Below, one piece after another: positions 12,900 through 25,339 of a stretch of DNA of 64,000 bases. The translations under genes and the position numbers were made by a program. The notes beneath the pieces were generated by a model, which saw nothing but the letters and a program-made list of their open reading frames with translations, was not told where the DNA came from and did no database searches. Numbering within the stretch: position 1 is the first letter of the stretch; each line of letters opens with the position of its first letter. The DNA comes from Straminergon stramineum (Eukaryota; Streptophyta; Bryopsida; Hypnales; Calliergonaceae): positions 1-64,000 of the forward strand of contig OY987270.1 of assembly GCA_963920665.1 (NCBI GenBank), written 5' to 3'.

Positions 12900-13517
12900 A
12901 TAATCCCTCCGTCCTGAGATCACGCAATGGACCCAACTCGTCCACATCATCCTCCCAGACTTGCCAAAGCCATGTGATTACATCTCTGAAAAATAAATAT
13001 AAAAGATTCCGTTCACACACAGTAGCAAAGTGGGAGGCTGGCTAAAGTGGCGGGAGGGTGGAACATTGAAGTTTGAAAACGAGGTCATAGGCCAATGAGA
13101 GTGAGATTGGGGATACTTTTTGACCTCAGTTAAGCCGGAGTGCATGTACAAGGAAGGTCCTTTCGAGCTTTTGACTAGTACGGCCGAGGTTGTGTTGAGT
13201 GCTCTATCACCGTGATTGTAGGGGTCGGAAGCGTCTGAATCGAAAAATAAGTAACTTAAATAACTTACCATAACAGAAGGGGAGCCCGCGAGAAGGTATG
13301 ACGAATGGACACTCAAGCAGTATTTTAGAAGTTCAATATAGTTTTGAAGAGAATCGATGTATGGTAAGCTTAACTTACATAGCTGCAGTCAGCGGGGTGG
13401 GCAAAACTGCCGGGAAGCTGAGGTTGTTGGTTTCTTGCAATATCTTACGCATCTACATTTTTCTTCATCTTGACTCAGGAATCCCACTCAGAGAGTTATC
13501 CTGAACAGCTCTTGAAA
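12900..13517. other. GC-richer island, possible relic of a gene fragment
   Basis: Base composition rises sharply here. About 130 bp (12,970-13,110) are similar to 39,545-39,665, including an identical block around GAAAAATAAATA and another around GGTCATA. On the - strand both copies read TTTTTCAG followed by GATGTAAT, which looks like a splice acceptor, and downstream of it 12,990-12,905 is open and protein-like. No family is recognised. It may be a captured or duplicated gene fragment. Confidence 0.25.
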
Positions 13518-13818
13518 CTACTGTAGTACACCGGCAGGACGCTAAGTCCTGCAAATGAAGTGGGCCCCGCAGGGGCATTTTGTGTTTTACCTGGGGGTAA
13601 AAGTAAAAACTGCCCCCTATTTTGAGCCATGTCTAGGGTAAGCTCTAGACCTCAACAAAATAATTTGGGGTCTCCGATTGCAAATATGAATTCAGAATTT
13701 GCAAAAAAAATTAATGTGCAAAAAATAAAAAATTCCTGCATTTTCCCCATGGTAAATCTGCCCCTGCAGAGGCCCACTTCGTTTGCAGGATTTAGCGTCC
13801 TCCAGTACACTGGAGTAC
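13518..13818. mobile_element. Foldback MITE with long terminal inverted repeats, about 300 bp
   Basis: The arm at 13537-13566 is matched in reverse complement by 13771-13800 at 28 of 30 positions (core GACGCTAARTCCTGCAAA). With mismatches the pairing extends outward to about 13518/13818 and inward through a GCAGGGGCA block to about 13,597. No coding capacity is credible inside. The target duplication is not clear. Long arms and small size fit a MITE mobilised in trans by a DNA transposase. Confidence 0.8.
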
Positions 13819-14405
13819 TATACATAAATACTGTAGCAGGTGCAAGATGAACAATGACTTTCAGTTAAGTTACACTCATGTGGGAACTCAGGAAAGGCTT
13901 GCTGCACCAAGTATTATGAATAGTAATTAACATACCGTATGGTGGGCAAGATCCAAGGAGATTCTGCTCAAGTTAAAAGCATGAACCCAGAGAAAAATGT
14001 CCAAGACTTGTACACATTAAAAAACTGTCAAAGCACGTGAGTATAATCTTCTTTTTTCCATATATTCATCAAATTTGAGATAAAATGCATATATTACCAT
14101 CATATGGTGGGATGAGTGATATTGACTAATTTTATTAATAGATGCTATGCAAAATGAAAATTTGGAAATGGAATATTATAAAAGTTCTTTGGGCAATAAG
14201 CTTACGCTAAGTATGGACAAATGCCTGCACCTGAGGAAGTTCACCAAGTCAGAGCAATGAAGAAGGCTCAAGAAAATAAAACAGACCATCACAAGCAAAA
14301 TGACTTGTTGGCCCTGTTGAAATTCTTAAATTTTTTCCACATCACGAGAAATGTGAGAAATGGGGAGAGCAATTAAAATTATATATTTTTTTGATAAAGA
14401 ATGAA

Positions 14406-15513
14406 TCTATACCTTAAATCAAGTTGTTTGTCTTGTTTTGTTTTGCTTGTCATGTTGAGATCTCGGGTACACAATTCTTGTATTATGTGCAAGGTCATCA
14501 ACATTAAAACAGCTTAGAAGACAACTTTTGTTAAAATTATATCAAATTAAAAAGACCAAAAACTCAGGTGAAGACCAAATTAAAAGAATTCAGTGTAGAA
14601 AATGTTGGGTTACATATGTATTAGAAAAATTCACAATATATATGAAGAATTTAAACACTTATGCATAATTTTCAAAAATCCATACAATAAGTTCCTTCCA
14701 ATTAAAATTAGAATTCATTCATAGTGTTTTATTTATAATAATCATAACTGAAACTTTTATTAAAAAGTCCAAAAAGTTGGGAAGCTTGTTGCCTTGTCCT
14801 ACAATACATGTATTAAAAAAATTATTATAATTAGGTTTCTAATGCTATTATTGTCCCCAAAGAATAGTCATTTCATGTATATAATTACATTTTTGGATTC
14901 CTTGTCAAGAGGGCTATAAGGTTTTCTACATTAAAACAAATTAAATATCTTGAGATTGGATGAAAATGCATTATAAGTAATTATAATTAGGCCCATAAGA
15001 TACGGGAGTTGTGAACCCGGGATTGAGATCTTCCAAACCACACATCCCCCTGTCATATTCTTGGTACTGTCCATAAGCCCTTAGTACTACCGTAAAGAAG
15101 CCCTTAGCAAAGAAGGATGCATGAACTTTGTTTTGTGGTGTTTTGATTCAAGGAAGAATAGATATTGAACTTCAAAGTTTTTATGAATTATAAAATTATA
15201 AAATTGCTTTTAAATACTTATACTTTATATTAAACTATGGCAACAACACACGGCACACTAGTCCATACCTTCAATTTGTTGGGCTTTTTGGGTTTTTTGT
15301 TACTATGAGATCTCTTGGATTGTATATCTTTCAATTGCTTTCTAGGTAATGTCAAAAAGCTCTTTGCAAAGAGTAGTGCATGGGCTTTGTTTCATGAAGT
15401 TTGCACCTATAGTGGGAAAGTTATTGAATTTCAAAGTTTTTATGAATTTAAAATTTAGAAAATTGCTTTTACTTTTCTTTTGGTTGTGGCAATAATACAT
15501 GGCGCACTAGTTT
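14406..15513 (+). repeat. Dispersed ~250-bp repeat, at least two adjoining units, inserted in a MITE
   Basis: Units begin near ATACCTT and end with GGCACACTAGT or GGCGCACTAGT. Shared internal landmarks are TGAGATCT, GGGCTTTGTTT and TTCAAAGTTTTTATGAATT. Clear units lie at about 15,010-15,260 and 15,263-15,513, with a more diverged unit starting at 14,406. Other copies are at 18.6, 19.4 and 44.9-45.5 kb. No coding potential or RNA-polymerase promoter was recognised. Confidence 0.65.
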
Positions 15514-15615
15514 ATTATTAATTTTGGAAGTATACTACCCAATTGGCCTTGAAGACTCTCTAGATTATCCCAAACCCAACAAAAAGTGTATCTATAATGG
15601 TCATTTTACTCAACT

Positions 15616-15787
15616 CACTATTAGAAAATTATGTTGCAATGAACAAAATGTAGGTGACATTTTTGTTCGCTGCAACATGTTTTTTTCAAAACTACATTCA
15701 TTGCAACGTAGTTTTCAGAAAATTGTGTTGCCATGAACAAAAATGTCACCTAGTTTTTGTTCACGGCAATGCAATTTTCTTCTAGTG
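15616..15787. mobile_element. CACTA-type MITE, 172 bp, nested
   Basis: It starts CACTATTAGAAAATT and ends with the complement AATTTTCTTCTAGTG; the arms pair for about 54 bp (shared TAGGTGACATTTTTGTTC). The 3 bp on both sides are ACT (15613-15615 and 15788-15790), a perfect CACTA target duplication. Removing the element and one ACT restores the sequence of the related MITE copy at about 25,960 (TTACTCAMCTAT then GTCACAATATTTTC), so an empty site exists in the same window. Confidence 0.9.
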
Positions 15788-16869
15788 ACTATAGTGGTCA
15801 CAATATTTTCTAACATGGCTACAACATGAAGACCGAAAAAACTCACTTGCGATGAATTTACAATCAAAAGGTGAAAATTCCTATTGCAATCACTAATCAT
15901 TCCATCACCGTCATCCAAGACATTAATTGTAGCCACTAACTCAACCTAGTGTTGCCCAAATCTCATTTATTGAAAAAAGTTTGTAATGGGTTGATGCAAA
16001 ACTTTAACCCATAAAAATTGAGAATCATTTCCAGAATTGATGATTTGAGAAAAATTATTATAAAGTTTAATTTGGAAGCATATTTTGGAATAGATATACA
16101 AGTAAAAGTAATAGATTTTGACTTATAGATTCTAATTGCATGGTTAGATTCACTAGTACTATCACCAATCTTTTTTTTATAAATTTTGAAAGGAAAATTT
16201 CAAAATTCCTCCTAAATTTCATTACAAGAAAAATATTATCATTTTTTGAGTAAAATTTGTTGGAATGGATTTGAAATGAGGTTCTCGTCACATGGTGATT
16301 TTTTGAAAATTTTGTGTTCTTAAAGTCTATGACTTCATTTTGGCAAATCCAATTTTGAACTAAAGTCAATGCAATTTGACTACTTGACATCCTTGCACAT
16401 TTCTAATTCTAGAAAAATGTATACTCTAGGAACACCAAATCTAACCCTTAAATAGGATAACAACTTGAGAAAGTATCTCCTCAAATTAGAATAACTTTCA
16501 TCCAAGCAACTAGGAGGATGAAACTTGAGTTTCAATCTATTCATTGTCCAAAAAATGGACTGACATCAAAGCACTTAGGGGTTAATGGGTCATTTCCTAA
16601 GTGTCTATGATGGATCTTTTCCTTATGATAGATTGGTTTACCTTACAAGGAAATATTGATTTTGAATTATTGTTGCAGATTATGTACAATATTCCATCAA
16701 TTTCATTCACAATGGACTTACTAATGTAAGTAGATATTGCTCTTGCAAGCCTGACATGGCTATAATAGTAGATAGAATGGTCACTGTTGAAGAGTTGAGA
16801 TGTTGCTTTCAAAATTGCACAAATTTTTTAAATGTGTTTGAAGTGGTTTAGATATGCGTAGTAGATATG

Positions 16870-17545
16870 GGTGATTGCAAGAAATATCTATTGATTTTGT
16901 TGCATTTTTATAGTGTTCATGATTTTTTCTCAAAGAAATTAATTAAAATATATAAAAATTAGAAAACCAAATTTTAATAAATAACCAATATACACAAATA
17001 AATAAATTCTCTAGAAAAACTAAAAAAGTGAAAAATTTCAAGAAAATAAATATATTCACATTTTCATTTGTAAAAAATAGAATTTTTTTAAGTAAATAAT
17101 TTTTTTTCATTTATAACAACTCTATGGAAATGGTCATTCACCTAAAGAACCACCAAAATAATATTTTACATGTTTCAAAATGCAAGTAGAAAGAAGCTTA
17201 CTTTGTAGACTTCCAAACAATGTAGAATTAATTATTTAAGAAATTCCTTCAAGTAATAGGTGTTGGTCTATAGAAGACCATTCCCTCCAAATTCTTTTGG
17301 GGGGCTTAAAGTATTACTAAAAAAACCCTATTTTTGCAATGTGACATTTGATAGGGGTCTATTTTTAGATATTTAAACATTTTTGAGAAACAAAAAAAAT
17401 TAACTAAAGTGTATAATAATGTTGAGTATCTTAATTAGAAATTTTGAGTCTTTTGAAGTTGTAATGCAAAATTTATGGCCAAAAAACAAAGTAGCACATA
17501 TTACATGATAGAAAATAGCTATTAAAATGTTTCTTGCATTCATCG
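16870..17545 (-). mobile_element. ~0.68-kb MITE, inverted copy of the element at 22,958
   Basis: Ends read GGTGATTGCAAGAAATAT on the left and, in complement, GATGAATGCAAGAAACAT on the right. An 85-bp block at about 17,128-17,216 matches 23,306-23,394 in reverse complement at well over 80 percent, including AAAATATTATTTTGGTG. Flanks GATATG and GATATA may be a worn 6-bp target duplication. No coding frame. Confidence 0.7.
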
Positions 17546-18644
17546 ATATATGTTTCTCTTGAAGTATCTCAAACACGTAGCATTGATGCCTAAAGGTTTC
17601 ATTACAATGTGTGTTAATTTGAGCTGAAAAATGAAATCTATGTGTAGGATGGCATGTTGATAAAGTGTGTATAATTTTTTTGAATTGGAAGTAGGACCTT
17701 GTAGATGACTTTAATATTGAGTGGAAAATTCCATTTTTGCAAGAGCTGCATATTCTTTGCATCTAAATTAGAATTAGTTAGGTTGAACATTCATGTATCA
17801 CTTAATCAATGAAGAAAGAATTTTTTTGATAGTATGACTAACAAAACGTTTGACATTGTTTTGACACTCTTTTAGACACTCTTTCAACAAAAAAATTTGA
17901 GTTTTTGACACTTCAATATTGAAAACTATATCAAAAAATTTGTCAAAAAGTTTATCAAAACTTAAGCACAAAATGTTGTCAATGGAGTTATATGTCAAAA
18001 AATATGCCAAAAACAATGTCAAAACCAATCTCTACTTTTCAACAATTCAGTCGACATGCTAATCTTCACCCATTTTTTGACACTAAATTATTAAAAAATG
18101 ACATTATTTGCAACATTTTTTTGTTACTTTAGTGTTGAAGATTAGTAAAAAAAATGTCAATGAAGCTTCATAACATTCTTTATTGTCACATTATATCCAT
18201 TTATTATCCAAATAGTCTTTCAAGTCCATCTTATCATTGACTTTCTATTGCTCATCAATTTGAACAATAAAAGATTTTAAACTCTCAACCCCATCCAAAG
18301 TAGGGATCAACATTATGTAGAGGTTTGTTTCAAGTCTAATTAACCTTGAAGGACGCACCCCCCATGACCAAGGTAGTCACCAAAATTGCTCCAATTATTG
18401 AACCAGTAGGTGTATTCTTTGTTTAGACAATGAACAAAGAAGTCATTCATAGACCACTTTTGGGCCTCCACATTCTTCAAGGATGAAGTTTACCTTGATT
18501 TAGAAGACTTATAGTCAATAGTAATTTTTTGGAATAATATTTGCCCAATGTTGTTACATCATTGCTTCAAATCTAGAAGGACCTTGTCAAATCACTCAAA
18601 ATCTATTAGACTAAGCAATTAATCACTAAAAAAATACTCCATTG

Positions 18645-18890
18645 ATTGTAATCTATACCTTACATGAGTTCATTTGTTTTGTTTGTTTCTTCTCATGAGA
18701 TCTCTAGAATTGTGCATCCCCAAGTCGCCTCCTTAGAATTGTTGGAAAGCTTTCTACAAGAACTTTGTTTCATGATATTGGGACATACAATATAAAAGTT
18801 ACTGAATTTCAAAGTTTTTGGGAATTAAAAATTTACTTTTATTTTTTTTTCTCACTTATTATATTGTGGCAACATGACTAGGTACACCCT
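18645..18890 (+). repeat. Copy of the dispersed ~250-bp repeat
   Basis: It begins CTATACCTTACATGAG and contains the family landmarks TGAGATCTCT, CTTTGTTTCATG and GAATTTCAAAGTTTTT. The end is diverged (AGGTACACC). Confidence 0.6.
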
Positions 18891-19394
18891 AAACCTTGGA
18901 ATTACCATGATTGTAGAGAATATGCTTGGTTAGTGTCTAGTCATGGTCCAAAAGTCAATTGACAATCTTTCTAAGGATCTCGAGGACCTTTTTGGTAAAA
19001 AAATTTAAAGTAATCTCTTTCTTGGGTAACTTAATCCCTAAGCGCCCAACACGTATTTACTAAAATTTAGACCCTTCTAAACTCATTTCAATCAAACTAT
19101 CATCCAAAATAAGATTCACAAAAATTGACCATACTGATTGGTAGTGGAGACATGCCTAGAATGTGTGGAGGAAAACACAAATGATTTCACCATATCACTG
19201 AAAAGATCATAACAATCAAATTCATGGGAAGCTAGATTTGTAACACTAGGACGTTCGAGGGTTAAGTTTGTATAGTACTATAAGTGGTCTCAAAATACAA
19301 TGTTGAAATGATGAAGGGTGTCTCATACCTCAAGTGACACCAATTCATGGATGCTGAAGAAAAAGCAAAACAACTAGAAAGAAGACACTAACAT

Positions 19395-19612
19395 GCATAG
19401 TGCTTTAAGTTATGTTATTTGTTTTGTTTGTTACATTGAGATCTTTTGGACTGCTCATCGTTCAGTCACATTCTTAGTACCATTGGAAAGCCCTCGGGAA
19501 GGAAGGATGTATGGGCTTTGTTTTGTGGCATTTGGACCTATAGTGAGAAAGTTATTGAATTTTGAAGTATTTTTTAACAAAAGAATTAAAAGGAACAAGG
19601 CACACTAGTACC
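19395..19612 (+). repeat. Copy of the dispersed ~250-bp repeat
   Basis: It contains TTGAGATCTTTTGG, GGGCTTTGTTTTGTGG, GTTATTGAATTTTGAAG and the family end GGCACACTAGT. Confidence 0.6.
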
Positions 19613-22399
19613 TATTAAATATGTGTGATTAATTCCTATAATTCTTGGTAACCAAATTGTTCTTTTTTGAGATTTTGGACTTAAAGACATCCTCCTTTGA
19701 AGGTAATGGCTTGAGAAATTATCTGTAAGCCATAGAATTAATTTTTACAAAATAAATCAATTTTTCCTCTTGTTTTTTGTTGTTACAATATATAACAATT
19801 CATTGTTTGAATTGGAGAAAACGAACTTTTGAAATTTTCAGGAATTTGTTGATATTTTGGATGTTTTATTCTTTTCAATAAGATTACAATAATGCAAGCT
19901 GCATAAGTATTTCACAAAGTGAATTAAAGATCTAAGTTTTGTTATGCTAACTAGTTTTCAATCTAAGCATTTATATCATATTAAAAAACACAAACTAAAT
20001 TCAACATTCACCAATTTTCATTGATGTTTGAAATTGAAGGCCCTCCAATGGGTACACAATAAAGAAAAAAATCCTTGAGAAAAAATCACTTTATACTTTG
20101 AGCTTGTAGATCTCACAAATGTAAAGGAATTTGGGTTGAGGGTTGAGGTTTGTATTCAACATGAAGGAGAATTCACACAATTACCATTATAATTTTCATT
20201 GTTTATATTTTTTATTGAAAAATCTTGATACAAAAGTGACCATTTCATAAGTTTTTTAGACTCAAAATGCAAAGGAAATTTTGGGTTTAAGTCCTATACA
20301 ACATTAAGCTCCTATGGAGCTTTTTGAAAGTGATGATGTATGATATATAAAAACTCCTTCGAATGTAGTCAATATATTTAGACAACCTTGGAAACTATTA
20401 TATAATATAGTTCAAATATAATATAATTTAAAAATGAAACATAAGAAAAATTGATAAACTACAAAGTGCATAAATCTACAAAAGATGTAAACAAAGAATG
20501 GTTTAGGATAGTATGAAAGCCCTTGTCACCTAAACCATCCAATGAAATGTGTAGATAGTCAACCCCTCATTGAAGGAGGACCATCTTCAGTAGTATGGTA
20601 TGGAAGCATTTGTCACTTATTCTTAGGATAGGAGTGGGACCACTTGGTTGGTACAACAAATGTCTTGCCTAAAATATCTTAGTCAGACACACACTAGCTC
20701 ACTTCATTCATGCATTAAATCAAGTACACGAATTTTAACATAAACCACATTATATCCAACACTTTGAAATAATTCAACCAACTTAGAATACATATGAAAT
20801 ACATTCAAATACATGTCAAGTCCAATTTCAAAAAAGAAAAGCAAAATTTGAAAGCTTTCAAAAGTCTAGGAAATCTTGTAGAAGCTTTTACATTTCTATG
20901 GAAGCTATTGGAACACTAAGGAAGCTACTAGAATATTATTGAAGGTTCTACAAGATACTAGAGGACTATCAAGATATTCCCAAAGGTCCTTGAATGTCCT
21001 TGAAATCACATCTACAAGAAATTAAAGATATGACAAGTACTTGATGCAATGTAGGTTGTCCTTTGATCTCTTGACAAAGAATGTATGGGTCCATTCAATC
21101 AATGATTGCCACCAAAACTTCCTTCTTCTAAACAAAATTCAAAATAGTGAATGATGTTAGGACCTTCAAAACATTCTTGAAAGGTCTCCTGTAGGTCATC
21201 AAATTCAAAACTTCCAAATTGCAACAAGATCACAAAGGATCGAGCATCAAATTGAAGATTGTCTTGCCAAGGCTAATCAATGCAAGGTTGTTTTTCTTAT
21301 ATAGAAGATCTTCATTTGTCTTGGAGATGCAATGGTACACGATCTAGAGGTTGCAACGGTTGGTCTAGTAATTGTGATATAGAAAGTTGAATTTCAAGCT
21401 CAAGATCTTGAGACTACATAAAGACCCTTTAAAACAAAACAAAAACAAAATGGAAAAGGCTAAAACTTGAATGGGTGCTTCAATTTAGAACTATGATTGA
21501 GTTATATTGAAGTTCTAAGATGGCTCCCCCTTCTTTATATATTGTCATGCCCCTATCTTCTTGGGGTGCCTGAAGTGCCTTAGTGAGCAAGGAGGACCAT
21601 GTTGGTGACTTCTCAAACCTTGCAATAGTCTAAGAAGGGAGAAATGAAGGACTTGTGAGCAAACAAGGTGCTATTGCGCCCTAGATTGAAAGAAAATCGT
21701 AGCTCGTCATACATTCTTGGATAGCTCTTGAGAATATGCTTCCAATTGTCTAAAAAACGAGTGAATTGAACTAGTTGGATAGAAGTTATGACCTTACAAA
21801 GTTTGGGGTGTTTTGGTGGGGTTGGGACACTTAAGGGCTAGGAGTGAGTGGTTCCCAATGAATCCCTCAACAAAGTATGACATGTAGCATATCATTAGAA
21901 AGCTATGAAGACAAGGAAGCTAGAATGCCAAGAATTATAAGATGCCTAGAATTATAAGATTCCAAGCTATAAGCCAGAAGTTATGGCCATGAAAAGGGCT
22001 ACGGTGAATGCATAATGCCGCTTCCAATGAACCTGAATCTTTAGAGGGCCAAATGAAACTAGGGAATAGTCCATTGGCATCTTTACGTTGTGTAGAGATC
22101 CAAAATGGGCTTGCATATGGGATTTGAAGCTCTAAACACAAAGTTACGCCGTTTAGAAGTTCAAGAGTCCGAACGGGATTGTAACTTGGCGATTTCAATT
22201 GGAAATGGTTGCTCTTCCAAAACCCAAGGGGCTTTGAGAAGTTCTTTTGACTGATAATAGGGGGTTGATGAATACCACAATGAGTACTTTAGGAGGGGTT
22301 GGTCCCTTTTTCCACTCCCTCTTGGAGCCTCGGTGAGTCTCGGTGACTCAAGGTTGGTGATGCAACTTCACTACTGACTTCAAGGCATCATGGGACACT

Positions 22400-22425
22400 T
22401 GTGTGTGTGTGTATGTGTGTGTGTT
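22400..22425. repeat. (GT)n microsatellite
   Basis: About 12 GT units with one TA interruption. Confidence 0.9.
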
Positions 22426-22957
22426 TCGTGGCACCGGTTGGATGGAGTCCCACTCCTTGCTAGGTCATTTGCAATGTGTTCCAAGTTGTGAGTCTTGATT
22501 AATTTTGGTGTGAAAGTAGCAAATACACAACGAGCCTAGTATGGAGTGGGGGGACACTCAAGGATGATTAGGATCGCGGTGAATAGTGTCACCATGAATC
22601 CTAGCATAGTAAAATGGAAGTTCGCCCCATGTCACTAAGCGACATACCAAGTGTCACGTGTAGATTGCGTGTTAGTAGTCCTGAGGACTGGGACCTAGTA
22701 GTATAAGTTGGAAATGAGAACTAATGTTGTACGTGCCTGGTATGTGAAATGTTGGTTAGTTTAGAACCAAGTGATTTTGGAATTGAAATGTGGTGAGCAC
22801 AAAAAATTGTAAAGGGCTACTAAAGGTTGCTTGGAGCTGTAAGGTATTAATAGGGCCGTGACATATATGGATCCTATGTACTAACATAGAGTCTTCACAA
22901 TGAAGTTTATGAATCTTTATTATTAAATAGACTTCAGTTTGTAGGATACAATGGATG

Positions 22958-23682
22958 GGTGATGGTAAGAAACACTTGTCCTATTTGATGTCACACTATG
23001 TATGCTAATTTGTTTTTTGGCCATAACTTTTGTGTTTTGTCTCCAAATGACTTAAGACTTATAGAGAAGGTACTCATAACTATCATAGACCTTCTCTAAT
23101 TTTTTCATAATTTTCAAAAATAATTTACTATCCAAAAATAGACCCCAATAATCCAATTCAATGTTACACTTGCCAATTTGGAGGTATTTAGTACTATTTA
23201 GAATCCCAAAATGCAAATTTTGAGCTGAAATTTGGATGAGATAGTTTTCTAGTAGACTTGTAGCTAATTAGGAAAGTAATTTTAAAAATAGTTAATTTTT
23301 GTGGTATGGAGGTCTACAAAGTGAGCTTCTTTCGGCTTGCATTTTGAAACATATAAAATATTATTTTGGTGCTTTTTTGGTGAATGAACATCTTTGTAGG
23401 GTTTTTGCAAATGATCAGTATTTATTTTGTGTATTTACTTATTTTTACTATTTTTCCTAATTAAAACATCAAGATATGTATTTTCTTAAGACTTAGCACT
23501 TTTCTAGTTCTCCTACTTAGAGAATTTTTCTATTCAATTCCTTCCATGGATACCTTCATCTTAAAGGTATATACATTAGTCATATTTTTTTAATTTTGTA
23601 AAAATGAATTTTCTAATTTTAAAGTACTACCCAAAAAATCACGAAAACGTAATAAAATCGACAAGTGTTTCTTGCAATCACC
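22958..23682 (+). mobile_element. 725-bp MITE with 23-bp inverted ends and 6-bp target duplication
   Basis: The left end GGTGATGGTAAGAAACACTT and the complement of the right end GGTGATTGCAAGAAACACTT differ at two positions. TGGATG lies directly before the left end (22952-22957) and directly after the right end (23683-23688), consistent with a target duplication. A second, inverted copy is at 16,870-17,545. No coding frame is present, so it would depend on a transposase elsewhere. The superfamily is not assigned. Confidence 0.75.
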
Positions 23683-25339
23683 TGGATGAAATTTGTTGAT
23701 CTTCTTGGATGCAAGGATGACATTGGAAATATGGTTCATATATGTTTTTATTATTCTTGTAGGTTTATGGGTCTTTCTAGTAGATGTAATATTCATCAAC
23801 CTTATGTTCCATTTTTTAATTAAATAAATCTTGATTAGAGGTGGGGAAAAAGGATTCATTCCTTAAATATTGAATGCTTGTCTAATAAGCCTCTAAGATT
23901 GAGACACGAAAAATTGAATGGATTTTTATAACTATTGGATGCACATAGTCCAAAGAAGCAACTAGAATTTTGTGATATGTAATTAGAAATGGTCCAAGAG
24001 GTCTTTTAAGAACTCGAGGTCCTCTAAGAACATTTGTAGTGCATGACTTTGAAAAGAGGGGCAATACATGGATTATCAAGTGGAGTGTCACAAACCTCAT
24101 TCCGTTGATGTGAATCTTTAAAATCTTTGCACTAATGCAATTCAACAATCCACATTATAAAAAGAAAAAAGAAAAAAAGATTCTACATTGTAAGAAGACA
24201 TTTCATGCAAAAAAAGAAGGTTCATTTTATTGCCACACAACAATACTTGAAAAGGTACGACAATTGTAAATCTTCCTACTGTGAATGAAATGGAGGGCCT
24301 TTATATTTTGCCAACTTGCCGGATTGGGGAAGGAGACTAGCAAGCTTAAGAATAAAAAGATACCAATATTGATTGCATAGGAGAGTGTTTTTAGAGTTGC
24401 TCCTTTGTTATTCCATTACCATCATCTATGGAAGTTGGTTCTATGGCAAATGCTCTATGTATTGGTAGACGTCTAAGTACTTGAAGAATATACCTAACCT
24501 TCTACAAAGATTTTACTTCTATAAATTATAATATTATCTTAAAATTTGACTATCTTTAAATGATGAAATTGATTTGAAGACAAACTTTAGTCTTTGATTC
24601 ACGAATGCAAAACAAAATGACAAACAAACAAAACCTAAAAAAGATTCCTTGAAATTAGATCTTTCATGATTACTTTAGATTAAAATTTTCAAAATCTCAA
24701 CATTTGAAATATATACAATAATACCAAGTAACTCCATTGATTTCATAACCACATTTGTCATTTGACAGAGCCACTTAGTAGAGGTCTCAAATAGCCTCAT
24801 AAAATATTTGAAAAGTCACTTAGAATAGAAAGCAAATACACCTAGTCTCCTAAAAAAGTTTGACTTTTATAAACTATCAAATATTCTAGAAAAGAATAGT
24901 GAGTCATTTCTACTAGTAGGAATTCAATTGTAAAGGATATTGCCAAGCACTCCAACAGGAAGTATTGAATATTTTTCTATTAAAAAGTGTGTCATGACTC
25001 GTGAGGGGGTATTGCCTCCCATTTCAATATTAAAACAATGTAATCTAAAACTTCATAGGATTATGAAGTATTAAAAAAATTAGTAATGTATCTATGAATG
25101 TGAAAATAATTGATAGTAATTAATATGAAAACTAATATAAAACTTAAAATCAAATAACATGCCAAATTCTTTTCTAAGTTTAAATTTTCTTCAAACTCAA
25201 ACATTGTTGAAGTATATCTTCAAACTTTGTTGAAGTGAAGATTCCAACCAATTATGAGATGATAATAATTAAATTTTGAAAACCAAGTTTTAGCTAGAAA
25301 GGCTTTCCAAAGGCTCAATTCTATCTTCAATATTTTCAA
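23683..25339. other. AT-rich intergenic DNA, nothing recognised
   Basis: No long frame, repeat end or RNA motif was noticed. Confidence 0.4.

Larger units (their letters stand above)
14330..16640. mobile_element. Split and diverged copy of the ~470-bp TAAGGTAAA MITE family
   Basis: A left fragment (about 14,345-14,405) and a right fragment (about 15,514-15,960 and further to a TTTACCTTA end near 16,636) align with the intact copies at 25,714 and 43,373. The gap between the fragments is filled by the 250-bp repeat array (14,406-15,513), and the right fragment is itself interrupted by a 172-bp CACTA element. This gives a relative age order: MITE first, insertions later. The exact outer ends are uncertain. 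Confidence 0.55.
17546..22957. other. AT-rich intergenic DNA with scattered repeats
   Basis: Apart from the two 250-bp repeat copies and a GT microsatellite listed separately, nothing recognisable is seen. The 21.5-22.7 kb part is slightly GC-richer and looks like unclassified repeat DNA, without a credible frame. Confidence 0.4.

Noticed and set aside
13629..13850. 73-codon frame inside the foldback MITE
   Set aside because: It spans the right arm of the inverted repeat and continues past its end, so it is not a gene.
14190..14330. Protein-like + strand stretch with MPAPEEVHQVRAMKKAQENK
   Set aside because: It looks coding over about 40 codons but no acceptor, donor or family could be supported; possibly a gene relic.
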